Shown here: in pieces, positions 18,715-27,748 of the stretch | Layout: each line of letters starts with the position of its first letter | How positions within the stretch are numbered: the first letter of the stretch is position 1 | Source: Symmachiella dynata | Lineage (GTDB): Bacteria > Planctomycetota > Planctomycetia > Planctomycetales > Planctomycetaceae | Assembly (NCBI RefSeq): GCF_007747995.1 | Contig: NZ_CP036276.1 | Location: 2,905,001-2,969,000 of the forward strand | Reading direction: 5' to 3' | DNA: 64,000 bases | Position numbers and translations under genes: made by a program | Notes under the pieces: generated by a model | Told to the model about the DNA's origin: nothing | Databases searched by the model: none | The model's input: only the letters and a program-made list of their open reading frames with translations

Positions 18715-21700
18715 AATTTCCGCACTTCTTTATTGAACGACCTATTTTCGCCACGGTGCTTTCGTTCTTGATTTTGCTGGTGGGGGGAATCACCTATTTC
18801 TCGCTGCCGGTCTCGCAATATCCCAACGTCGTTCCGCCAACAATCGTGGTCCGCGCCAGTTTTCCCGGCGCGACTCCGCAGGTGATTGCCGACACGGTTG
18901 CCACACCGATCGAACAGGAAATGAATGGCGTCGACGACATGCTTTATATGGAGTCGTCCTCCAGCGCCGACGGCACCATGCAGTTGACTGTCACGTTTAA
19001 ACTCGGCACGGATCTGGATGATGCGCAGGTTTTAGTACAGAACCGTGTGGCGGTTGCTGAAGCGCGACTCCCCGAAGCGGTGCGGCAAATTGGTGTGACG
19101 ACGCGGAAGCAGATTCCCGACATGCTAATGGTGGTGCACCTGACTTCGCCGGATGAGAGCCGCGACAATTTGTACATCAGCAACTTTGCCTTTCTGCAGA
19201 TTCGTGATGCGTTGATGCGGCTGGACGGGGTGGGTGATATTCGTATCGCCGGCGGTAATGAATATGCGATGCGCGTCTGGTTGGATATCGAGAAGATGAC
19301 GCATGTCGATCTGACGGCCGGCGATGTTGTGGAGGCGATTCGTCAACAGAATGTGCAGGTGGCAGCCGGGGTCCTCGGACAGCCTCCCACCAGCGAGACC
19401 GGTGCATTTCAGTTAAACGTCACGACTCAGGGGCGTCTGAAGGAGACAGAGGAATTTGGCCAGATCATCGTCAAGCGGGGTGAGAATGGTCGTGTGACGC
19501 GATTGAGTGATGTCGCTCGTATTGAGCTTGGCGCCCAGGATTATTCTCGGTTGAGTTATCTGAACGGAAAGCCTGCCGTTGCCGTGCTCGTTTACCAGCG
19601 TCCCGGCACGAATGCTGTCGATACGGCTGAGGAAGTGAAGCAGACGATGGCCAATCTGCAGAAAGACTTTCCCCAAGGGATTGGCTACGAGATTGCATAC
19701 AACCCCACGGAGTTTGTGGAAGAGTCCATCAATGAAGTGTTCGTCACATTATTGATCACCACGGCATTGGTGGTGCTGACTGTGTTTGTGTTTTTGCACC
19801 ACTGGCGGCCGACAATTATTCCCGTCGTCGCCATTCCGATTTCATTGATCGGCACCTTTGCGGCCATGCAGTCGTTGGGGGTGACGCTCAATACTCTTTC
19901 GCTGTTTGGTCTGGTGTTGGCAATCGGAATCGTTGTGGATGATGCGATCGTGGTGGTCGAGAACGTTGAGCGGCTGATTGGTGAGGGTCTGTCACCGCGC
20001 GAAGCGGCACACAAGGCGATGGACGAAGTCGGTTCGGCACTCATTGCAACCACACTGGTGTTGATTGCCGTGTTTGTTCCAACCGTGTTTGTTTCCAGTA
20101 TCAGCGGACAGTTTTACCAGCAGTTTGCGCTGACGATTTCGATATCGACGGCGATCTCGACGTTTGTTTCACTGACGTTGACTCCGGCTCTTTGTGCCTT
20201 ATTGCTGAAACCAAGGAACCAAGATCAGGAGTCCGCGGCTGGTATTGATGCGAAGCCCCGCTCTGGATTCTCGCGGGGAATTTCTCGACTCTTGTCGGGA
20301 CCGTCACGGTGGTTCAATCGTGGTTTTGATTTCACAAGCAATGCATACGCCGGCATGGTGTCGCGGCTGATCCGTGTTTCCGTATTTTCTTTGCTCGTGT
20401 ATGCCTTATTGCTGGGATGTACGTGGTATAGCTTCGGGATGGTGCCGACGGGATTCATTCCGCAGCAGGATCAAGGCTATTTGATTGTCAGCATTCGACT
20501 TCCCGACGGGGCCTCCTTGGCACGGACAGACGAAGTCACAAAACGCGTGGCGGCAATTGGCAGTCAGATGGATGGGGTGGCCCATGCCGTGGGAATTGTG
20601 GGGCTGTCGGGCTCGACGTTTACGATCAGTCCCAACGCGGCGGTGACATTTCTTCCTTTGGAGGATGCCAAAGAGCGCGCCGCACGCGGGCGGGGCGCCG
20701 AAACGATTGCTGCCGATATGCGGATGGCCGTGAGTGAGATTAACGAGGCCGAAGTGTTCGTCATACCGCCTCCACCGGTTCGTGGAATCGGCCGTGGCGG
20801 TGGTTTTAAAATGTACGTACAGGATCAGAGCGGCGCCGGCCTCGACGCGCTGAGTCAAGTCACTGACCAGATGGTTGATGATGCGAATCAACAGCCGGGA
20901 CTCGTCCAGGTGTTTTCCAACTTTCGTCTCAGCGTTCCGCAAATTTACGCCGATGTCGATCGGACGAAGGCGCAGATGTTGGACATCCCGATGAGCAATG
21001 TCTTCGAAGCTTTGCAGGTTTACCTTGGATCGGCGTACGTCAACGATTTTAATTTGCTGGGGCGGACGTATCGCGTGACCGCGCAAGCGGAGCCGGAATT
21101 CCGGGACGAACCGAGTGACATTTTGCGATTGCGCACGCGCAGCGCCCAAGGAACCAGTATCGCGCTCGGCTCGGTTGTGGAGGTCAAACGGACCGTCGGG
21201 CCGGACCGTCTGGTTCGTTTCAATTTGTATCCCTCGGCCGACATCAATGGGGCGACACTGCCCGGATTTAGCACCGGACAATCGCTGGAAACCATGGAGC
21301 GATTGGCCGATCAGGACCTGCCGCCGGGGTTTGGCTATGCTTGGACTGAACTGTCCTATCAAGAAAAACAGGCCGGCAATACGGTACTGTTTCTCTTCCC
21401 GCTGGCGGTGCTGTTCGCATTTCTGACCTTGGCGGCGCAGTACGAAAGTTGGTTGTTGCCACTGGCCATCATTTTGATTGTTCCACTGTGTTTGCTGTTT
21501 GCGATTCTCGGTATTTGGATGCGGGGGATGGACAACAACATTTTGACGCAAATCGGTTTTATCGTTCTCGTGGGACTGGCTTGTAAGAACGCGATTTTGA
21601 TCGTCGAGTTTGCTAAGGCTGAGGAAGATGCCGGTAAAGATCGGTTTCAAGCTGCTATCGATGCCTGTCGGATGCGGTTACGCCCCATTCTGATGACGGC

Positions 21701-21875
21701 ATTTTCATTCATCCTCGGGGTGATTCCCCTGCTGATTGCCACCGGTGCCGGATTTGAAATGCGACGTGTCCTCGGGACAGCCGTGTTCAGCGGCATGTTG
21801 GGGGTCACAATCTTCGGGCTGTTTTTGACGCCAGTGTTCTATGTCGTGCTCCGGCGATTCGCTAAGTCTAAGTGA
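18711..21875 (+). CDS. RND efflux pump, HAE1 family (AcrB/MexB type)
   Basis: 1054 aa, full length for AcrB-like pumps, starting at GTG 18711 within the adaptor stop. Family features include FFIERPIFATVLSFLILLVGG, LPVSQYPNVVPPTIVV, the TM4 proton-relay region with two Asp residues in GIVVDDAIVVVENVER, and the second-half GFIVLVGLACKNAILIVEFAK with Lys in the relay position. It exports amphiphilic compounds by proton antiport. A Gly/Pro-rich stretch PPPPVRGIGRGGGFKMYVQD is the usual repeat-2 porter start. Substrates cannot be predicted. Confidence 0.95.
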   Translation: MKFPHFFIERPIFATVLSFLILLVGGITYFSLPVSQYPNVVPPTIVVRASFPGATPQVIADTVATPIEQEMNGVDDMLYMESSSSADGTMQLTVTFKLGTDLDDAQVLVQNRVAVAEARLPEAVRQIGVTTRKQIPDMLMVVHLTSPDESRDNLYISNFAFLQIRDALMRLDGVGDIRIAGGNEYAMRVWLDIEKMTHVDLTAGDVVEAIRQQNVQVAAGVLGQPPTSETGAFQLNVTTQGRLKETEEFGQIIVKRGENGRVTRLSDVARIELGAQDYSRLSYLNGKPAVAVLVYQRPGTNAVDTAEEVKQTMANLQKDFPQGIGYEIAYNPTEFVEESINEVFVTLLITTALVVLTVFVFLHHWRPTIIPVVAIPISLIGTFAAMQSLGVTLNTLSLFGLVLAIGIVVDDAIVVVENVERLIGEGLSPREAAHKAMDEVGSALIATTLVLIAVFVPTVFVSSISGQFYQQFALTISISTAISTFVSLTLTPALCALLLKPRNQDQESAAGIDAKPRSGFSRGISRLLSGPSRWFNRGFDFTSNAYAGMVSRLIRVSVFSLLVYALLLGCTWYSFGMVPTGFIPQQDQGYLIVSIRLPDGASLARTDEVTKRVAAIGSQMDGVAHAVGIVGLSGSTFTISPNAAVTFLPLEDAKERAARGRGAETIAADMRMAVSEINEAEVFVIPPPPVRGIGRGGGFKMYVQDQSGAGLDALSQVTDQMVDDANQQPGLVQVFSNFRLSVPQIYADVDRTKAQMLDIPMSNVFEALQVYLGSAYVNDFNLLGRTYRVTAQAEPEFRDEPSDILRLRTRSAQGTSIALGSVVEVKRTVGPDRLVRFNLYPSADINGATLPGFSTGQSLETMERLADQDLPPGFGYAWTELSYQEKQAGNTVLFLFPLAVLFAFLTLAAQYESWLLPLAIILIVPLCLLFAILGIWMRGMDNNILTQIGFIVLVGLACKNAILIVEFAKAEEDAGKDRFQAAIDACRMRLRPILMTAFSFILGVIPLLIATGAGFEMRRVLGTAVFSGMLGVTIFGLFLTPVFYVVLRRFAKSK

Positions 21876-21945
21876 CATTTTGCGATGTTGTCATCGGACC
21901 ACGATTCCCGAATCGGCCTGGTGGAAGGAACGTCCAAAATTATGC

Positions 21946-21972
21946 GGCACAAGTAAAGCTTTAGCTTGTGCC
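21946..21972. repeat. Near-perfect palindrome GGCACAAG...CTTGTGCC
   Basis: 27 bp, arms GGCACAAG and CTTGTGCC around a core containing AAAGCTTT. It begins 70 bp after the RND pump stop. No T run follows, so it is more like a dispersed palindromic element than a terminator. Confidence 0.7.
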
Positions 21973-22046
21973 CCGAATAAAGATAGTTCATGAGAGACGC
22001 GATGGATCCAGCGCGGCTAGGCCGTGACTAAGATATTAAAAATAAT

Positions 22047-22144
22047 TAGCCACAGAGGCCACAGAGTTCACAGAGACTCTCTGCAATGTTGCAATCATCG
22101 CAGTATTAAATATTTCTCGGTGATCTCTGTGAACTCTGTGGCTA
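22047..22144. repeat. Imperfect inverted repeat with CTCTGTGAACTCTGTGG units
   Basis: The left arm 22047-22078 and right arm 22121-22144 are complementary except for a 9-nt insert in the left arm; both contain ACAGAGTTCACAGAGA or its complement. A decayed relative (CTCTGTGTTCAATCTGTGGC) lies at 55353-55372. It looks like a mobile, non-coding repeat family. Confidence 0.7.
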
Positions 22145-22477
22145 GTCCTTTATCTGCGAGGCCAATTGGTCACAGAAGCTTGCTTTGACAAACAGCTATG
22201 CCTTGTGTGACGTGTCTGTCGTGAAATCTGAAATCGATTTCGTGTCTTTTGTTGCTTTCGTGGTTTCTTTTTAGGAAATGTCAATCTGCGCAACAGACGA
22301 AACTATGAAACGTTCGTCGCACGAATCAAGACAGAGGATATTCGCTAAGACTTGTGATGCTGAGGTTGGTTTCTGGTCGCGATTGCCATAGGCATATCAG
22401 GCTTCCCGCAGGTTTCTGGATGTCTTATCCTGTAGGTTGTCAGGACAGAGCGCTAGGAACGACCAGAGGAACATCCA

Positions 22478-24967
22478 GTGACAGAATCGGATTCGGCTCG
22501 AGAACGAGATGTGACTGCAACAGGAATTCTCCGTGAGTTTCAGGACGATTGGGAAGCCGGCTTGCGGCCCAATCTGGAAGACTATGCGTCGCGTGCGCCT
22601 GAGGATGTTCGCCAAGAAGTGCTTGCGGAACTGATTAACGCCGATCTGCGGCGGCGCAGGAGCCTGGGGGAGAATCCTTCGCCCACCGATTACATCCAGC
22701 GATTTCCAGCAGATCAACCGACCATCACCGCCGCCTTTAGTGCGATTGACGATACGATCGTCACCGAGGGGTCGAAACGGGAACCCGATTTGGGAAGTAC
22801 CGAAGTCGATATTGCTGTCGGCGAAAAGTTGGGGAAGTACGAAATTCGCTCGGTCCTGGGGATCGGCGGGATGGGAGTTGTCTTCGGCGCCTACGATACG
22901 GTGATTCGTCGCGAGGTGGCCATCAAGCTGTTGAGTTCGAAGCACTCCACCAATGAGAATGCGTTGTCGCGACTGTTGCAAGAAGCGCAGACGGCCGGAG
23001 CGATGCATCATCCGAATATTGTCGGCATCTATGACGTATTGGAGGTCGAAGGTGCTTATTACGTCGTCATGGAAAAAGTCCCAGGCGATGATCTCAGCGA
23101 GGTGCTCAAAAAGTCGACGCGCGGATTCCTGGACTGGAAATTGGCAACGCGAATCGCCATGGATTGTTGCGATGCCTTAACCGCTGCACATGCCCAAGGC
23201 CTGATTCATCGCGACATCAAACCGCAAAATATTATGCTCACCGTCGAGTCGACGGTGAAGTTGTTGGACTTTGGTTTGGCGAAATCCGACCAGGACTCCG
23301 AGAAGGCCCTTACGCAGCATGGGACGATACTGGGCACGCCTGATTTTATGAGTCCCGAACAGTGCAGTGCCCGTGAGATCAATTCGCTGTCGGATATTTA
23401 TTCGCTGGGCGCGACGTATTATGACCTGCTCACCGGGCATGCGCCGTTTACAGAAAGTGGCACGCAATTGCAGGTGATGTTCGCGCATTGCAATCAACCC
23501 GTGCCAAGCGTTAGCGAAAAACATCCGGAAGTTCCGGCCGGTTGTGATCGGATCATCCAGCGGGCGATGGCCAAACGGCCAGAGGATCGTTATCAATCGG
23601 CGGCGGAGATGCGCAAGGACTTGGCGGCTCTGCTTTCCAAAGAAGAACCGCCCCCGCCCGTTGCGGCTCCTGCAGTAACTGCGGCAAAACACTTTCCGTG
23701 GAAGATCGCCGCTGGTGGGGCGGTGGTTGTTGCTGCGTTGGCTATTCTTTTCGCGTTGAGCGGTTTATTCAATGACCGATCGAATGACGGACTACAGACG
23801 GAGAACGGCAACGCTTTCGCTGGAAAAGCCAATCAAAACGTCCCGATCTTTCGAGGTGTCACGGCCGATACGATTCGTTTGGGAACGACGACCGCCTTCA
23901 ATGGGCCCAACGAAGAACTGGGCCGAAATATGGTCATCGGGATGAAGAGCTACTTCGATAGCGTCAACGACGCGGGAGGAGTGCACGGTCGCCGGATCGA
24001 ACTCACCGTGCTCGATGACCGGTATGATCCCGATAAAGCGCTGGAAAACATGAAGCAGCTTTTCGAAGATCGTAAGGTCTTTGCTGTGATTGGAAACGTC
24101 GGCACGCCCACGGCCAATGTGACGTCGGTTTTTGCCAGCAAGAATGGGCATCTGTTTTTCGCACCGCTTACCGGCGCCAGTTTGCTGCGCGAAGATCCGC
24201 CGGACCGGTATATCTTCAACTATCGCGCCAGTTACCAAGACGAGACAGCGGCGCTGGTCAAGTATTTTGTCGAATCGCTCCGTATCGCACCGGAACAGAT
24301 CGCTGTATTCGCGCAGAATGATGCGTTTGGCGACGACGGATTTGCGGGCGTGGCCCGTGCTGTGAAGCCGTATGACATCGAAGTCGATCAACTGTTGCGT
24401 GTTGGTTATGACCGCAATCAGTTTAACATCGACGAAGCAGTTTCTACGATAGTTGATGACAAAAACGACATCCGTGCGATCGTCATGGTCTCGACGTACA
24501 AGGTGGCAGCCCGGTTCGTCAAACGGGTGAAGGCTGTGAAACCGGACATGGTGTTCGGTGCGGTCTCCTTTGTCGGCAGCCGCGCTTTTGCCGAGGAATT
24601 TCGTGAAAACGGACCGGCGGACGGGGAAGGGGTCATCGTGACACAGGTCGTTCCGCCGTTTATGTCCAATGCGACCGGGGTGTTGGAATATCGCCGGCTG
24701 TTGCAAAAATATAACCCCGAATATGAACCGGGGTTCGTCTCGCTGGAAGGATTTATTGCCGCAAGAATCTTCACCGAAGGCCTGCGTCTGGCGGGTCCAG
24801 ATTTGAACACGGAAACATTGATCGATGCATTGCACCGAATCAACGATCTCGACATCGGGATTGGCCCGATGCTGACCTTCAGTCCCTCACGGCACCAGGC
24901 ATCAGATCGCGTCTGGGGAACTCGACTCACGAAAGAGGGTGAGTTTGAATCGTTCGATTTGGAATAG
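22478..24967 (+). CDS. Receptor-type Ser/Thr protein kinase with periplasmic amino-acid-binding-like domain
   Basis: 829 aa from GTG 22478 (AGAGGA upstream). Residues ~1-100 form an N-terminal region of the type often preceding planctomycetal kinases. Residues ~118-388 are a Hanks-type kinase: GIGGMGVVFG, VAIKLL with the ATP-binding Lys at about 150, HRDIKPQN, DFGLA and GTPDFMSPEQ; all catalytic residues are present. A Pro/Ala linker leads to one membrane helix (about 408-431). From about 460 to the end it reads as a type I periplasmic binding protein of the leucine/branched-chain amino acid family (TIRLGTTTAFNGPNEELG; MKSYFDSVNDAGGVHGRRI; AVFAQNDAFGDDGFAG). Inferred role: ligand binding outside controls phosphorylation inside. 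Confidence 0.9.
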   Translation: MTESDSARERDVTATGILREFQDDWEAGLRPNLEDYASRAPEDVRQEVLAELINADLRRRRSLGENPSPTDYIQRFPADQPTITAAFSAIDDTIVTEGSKREPDLGSTEVDIAVGEKLGKYEIRSVLGIGGMGVVFGAYDTVIRREVAIKLLSSKHSTNENALSRLLQEAQTAGAMHHPNIVGIYDVLEVEGAYYVVMEKVPGDDLSEVLKKSTRGFLDWKLATRIAMDCCDALTAAHAQGLIHRDIKPQNIMLTVESTVKLLDFGLAKSDQDSEKALTQHGTILGTPDFMSPEQCSAREINSLSDIYSLGATYYDLLTGHAPFTESGTQLQVMFAHCNQPVPSVSEKHPEVPAGCDRIIQRAMAKRPEDRYQSAAEMRKDLAALLSKEEPPPPVAAPAVTAAKHFPWKIAAGGAVVVAALAILFALSGLFNDRSNDGLQTENGNAFAGKANQNVPIFRGVTADTIRLGTTTAFNGPNEELGRNMVIGMKSYFDSVNDAGGVHGRRIELTVLDDRYDPDKALENMKQLFEDRKVFAVIGNVGTPTANVTSVFASKNGHLFFAPLTGASLLREDPPDRYIFNYRASYQDETAALVKYFVESLRIAPEQIAVFAQNDAFGDDGFAGVARAVKPYDIEVDQLLRVGYDRNQFNIDEAVSTIVDDKNDIRAIVMVSTYKVAARFVKRVKAVKPDMVFGAVSFVGSRAFAEEFRENGPADGEGVIVTQVVPPFMSNATGVLEYRRLLQKYNPEYEPGFVSLEGFIAARIFTEGLRLAGPDLNTETLIDALHRINDLDIGIGPMLTFSPSRHQASDRVWGTRLTKEGEFESFDLE

Positions 24968-25181
24968 GACTACGGCTGCTTGTTGAGATTTCACATTCGA
25001 AGCAATTTGAGATTTGTGAATTCGCGGTGATGGTTTTCGTTTTGATAAGGGAATCGAAACCTGTCAGCTGACATGAATCGGCCGTTTCAGACTTTCTCGC
25101 GGAACATTTTAGCCTCGTCGGTGTTCACAAAGTATCACCATCACTGGACGAAGGTTCCCCCCAACTTAATTCAGGAGAAGT

Positions 25182-25904
25182 ATGATGTCGTCACTTTGGA
25201 AACCGACGCGCCGCGGCATGTTGAGTACGTTGGCGTTCGGTGCGGTATCGTTTTCTGTACCGGGCCTGTTTGCTGAAGAATTGGCGGTCACGGCCAAAAT
25301 GGGCGAAGGCCCGTTTTATCCGGACAAAATGCCATTGGATACCGACAACGACCTGTTGGTGGTCAACGATGCGATCACGCCGGCGATCGGTGATATCACT
25401 CATCTGTCGGGCCGCGTTCTCACTGCCAGCGGCTCGCCGATTCGCAATGCGTTTGTGGAAATCTGGCAGGTCGATCACAACGGCGTCTACATCCATACCG
25501 ATTCGGCGGGGGCCGGGAATCGGGACACGAATTTTCAAGGTTACGGACGGTTTTTGACCGATGCGAAGGGGCAGTATTATTTCCGCACTGTCAAACCGGT
25601 TCCCTATCCCGGACGGACGCCGCACATTCACTTTGGCGTTAGTAAAAACGGCCGGCGGATTTTTACCACGCAGATGCTCATCAAAGGCGAAAAGCAGAAC
25701 GAACGTGACGGCCTGTTTCGCAGAATCGATCAACAGGCCCGCGACACAGTGCTGGTCGATTTCAAACCGATTCCCGATTCGAAAATCGGCGAACTGGCCG
25801 CCAACTTCGACATCATTCTGGGAGTGACCGCCGAAGAGCTAGAAGACGGCAGTTTGAAAGCAGGTATCGGGAAGCCTCAATACCGCGGTCGGCGTGGTCG
25901 TTAG
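25182..25904 (+). CDS. Exported intradiol ring-cleavage dioxygenase-like protein
   Basis: 240 aa, start ATGATG at 25182 with AGGAGAAG upstream. The N-terminus WKPTRRGMLSTLAFGAVSFS resembles a twin-arginine signal, implying export of a folded metalloprotein. The core matches the protocatechuate/catechol 1,2-dioxygenase fold: HLSGRVLTASGSPIRNAFVEIWQ, then the non-haem iron ligands (Tyr in the YGRFLTD or YYFRTVKPVPYP region, His-x-His in TPHIHF). The enzymes cleave catechols between the hydroxyls using O2. An exported form is unusual compared with cytoplasmic aromatic degradation enzymes. True substrate unknown. The neighbours are not aromatic-degradation genes. Confidence 0.75.
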   Translation: MMSSLWKPTRRGMLSTLAFGAVSFSVPGLFAEELAVTAKMGEGPFYPDKMPLDTDNDLLVVNDAITPAIGDITHLSGRVLTASGSPIRNAFVEIWQVDHNGVYIHTDSAGAGNRDTNFQGYGRFLTDAKGQYYFRTVKPVPYPGRTPHIHFGVSKNGRRIFTTQMLIKGEKQNERDGLFRRIDQQARDTVLVDFKPIPDSKIGELAANFDIILGVTAEELEDGSLKAGIGKPQYRGRRGR

Positions 25905-26052
25905 GACGTTGCGGCTTGACCGATCTCCGTTGATGTAAGACACTTTGTTGGCATATCCCTATGAAACGCTGATCATGGACAAGACAGCCATGCAGTCGCG
26001 CCGATTCATGGCTGACAAAGTTGTCGTCGCTCACTTGACGGAGGAATTGCTA

Positions 26053-27678
26053 ATGCGTTCACGTCATATTCTCAGTCGGGGAATATTTGCTGCGGCACTT
26101 TGGACCGTTTGCATTCCGTCATTGTCCGCAGCAGAGGCGGCGGAACGTCGGCCCTTTGTGGGTGTCATGACGATTTCCAGTTTGAATGACGTCCAGGACG
26201 ACCTACATTACGTCTTCGAGTCTGCTGGAATACCTGAAAAAGCGCGAACTATTCAGGCCATGGCGAATTTGATGACCGCTGGTTTCGGCAGCGCCGGAAT
26301 CGACTCCACAAAACCGCTTGGGTGGGCAATTGTAGACCGGCAGGCAGACTACGCACCGTTTGGGTTTGTTCCAATTGAAGACGAAGAACAATTCCTCAAA
26401 CTGGTCCGCGTGTATGTGCCCTACGTCAAGGTGACACACGCCGGGCAAAAAGAACCTCCTCCCAACGACGAATTTGTCGTTCATTTTCAAGACGGATACG
26501 CGTTTATCTACTACGGTAAAAAAGCCGCTGTCCGCTTTGCATCGCCTAAAGATTTTATACCCGAAGATGCGAAATTATTTGACTTTTCGGTGTCGGTCCA
26601 AGTTGATCAAATTGATGACGAACATTTCGTGGAGACGTTTGAGGCTATCTATGCGGATTTGCAGGCACGAATCCCCGATCTGCCGAAATTATCCGACGAC
26701 GAACTTCCTGAGCAGATTGTCGCCCAAGCGGGAAACCTGTTCGTTGGGTTTCGCATTTCTCAGGAGGACCGTGGCACTGTATTAGAAATGAGACTCGCGC
26801 CTAAGGCGGAAAAATCATTCGAACAATTCCAGCCCGTTGAGATTTCAAACATTGAATTCTCAACAAATGCCTATTGGGGCGCATTGTTAAATCTCCTCGA
26901 TGACGTTCCGGAATTGAGGGAATTGGCAGGAAATATGGCTCCAGTCGAGCAGAAAATACTGTTTCAGTTGCAACCGACGGCGAAACAAATTCGCCTGCGA
27001 GTAAAGATTGGAAAAGCCTACCCAAGAATCGTTGCGCATGCTTACAGTTCCACATTTAGTGATATGATGCCTTTCGGCATGCCGCCAAAAACACTCATAT
27101 TACTCGGATATTTAATCGGCGGACCACCGTCAATTGAGCCCGCATTCGATGAAGCGACGGGCTTGTCACTGAAACAAAGTTCTCGGAAACTGTTATTGGT
27201 TTGCCAGGCAAAGGACACAGTAAAGACTGACGACAACACTCTGGCGGCAACCTTACAACAGTCCGTCCGCGATCAGCTGAAGTCGCGTGACATCACCACA
27301 AGCAAAATCAGCAAGTCAAAGACTCCTGACTTGCAAACCACATCCGCCAAAGATCTAGCAACCTTGGGAAAGTCTGAGGAAGCTGGGTTTGTGATATCAT
27401 TACTGATCAAGAAATTCACGCTCGTCGAGGATGGCTCGTCAGATCTTTACCGCTGTCGGGCAACTGTCGACGTCAGCGTGATTCGCGTTGGAAATGGAGA
27501 ATCGATTTTTGAGCGTGAGGTCAACATTCATTTCCCACTGCGCGGGCCAGTGTCGAATAAAAAGCTCCCGCTCAAGCGATTTCGGGAATTATCGATAAAA
27601 GACCTTTCGCAGCAAATCGGGTACATTTTCTACGAACGCTATGCGGGCGATTATGATGCCCCGACTGAATTAGAGTAA
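26053..27678 (+). CDS. Exported protein of unknown function
   Basis: About 541 aa from ATG 26053 (GGAGGAA 8 nt upstream); the frame is open back to 25945, but a signal peptide begins here (ILSRGIFAAALWTVCIPSLSAAEA). The mature part is a soluble mixed alpha/beta sequence without repeats, Cys pairs or membrane segments. The first ~250 residues (DRQADYAPFGFVPIEDEEQF) and a C-terminal region (VISLLIKKFTLVEDGSSDLY) look like separate domains. I recognise no family. It lies between the dioxygenase-like protein and the sulfatase, all three exported and in the same direction. Confidence 0.6.
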   Translation: MRSRHILSRGIFAAALWTVCIPSLSAAEAAERRPFVGVMTISSLNDVQDDLHYVFESAGIPEKARTIQAMANLMTAGFGSAGIDSTKPLGWAIVDRQADYAPFGFVPIEDEEQFLKLVRVYVPYVKVTHAGQKEPPPNDEFVVHFQDGYAFIYYGKKAAVRFASPKDFIPEDAKLFDFSVSVQVDQIDDEHFVETFEAIYADLQARIPDLPKLSDDELPEQIVAQAGNLFVGFRISQEDRGTVLEMRLAPKAEKSFEQFQPVEISNIEFSTNAYWGALLNLLDDVPELRELAGNMAPVEQKILFQLQPTAKQIRLRVKIGKAYPRIVAHAYSSTFSDMMPFGMPPKTLILLGYLIGGPPSIEPAFDEATGLSLKQSSRKLLLVCQAKDTVKTDDNTLAATLQQSVRDQLKSRDITTSKISKSKTPDLQTTSAKDLATLGKSEEAGFVISLLIKKFTLVEDGSSDLYRCRATVDVSVIRVGNGESIFEREVNIHFPLRGPVSNKKLPLKRFRELSIKDLSQQIGYIFYERYAGDYDAPTELE

Positions 27679-27748
27679 CAGCGAGAAACCACGACAATTG
27701 CAAAATCAAGTTTGCCCCTTCCAAGTTTGACAACCAGATGGTGAAGAC

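Larger units (their letters stand above)
21876..22477. other. Intergenic region with two palindromic repeats
   Basis: No gene is seen in about 600 bp. It contains the two inverted repeats listed separately and then AT-richer sequence up to the kinase start. Confidence 0.5.

Noticed and set aside
20406-21650. 414-codon minus-strand frame opposite the RND pump
   Set aside because: Out-of-frame shadow of a clear HAE1 pump with no plausible protein features.
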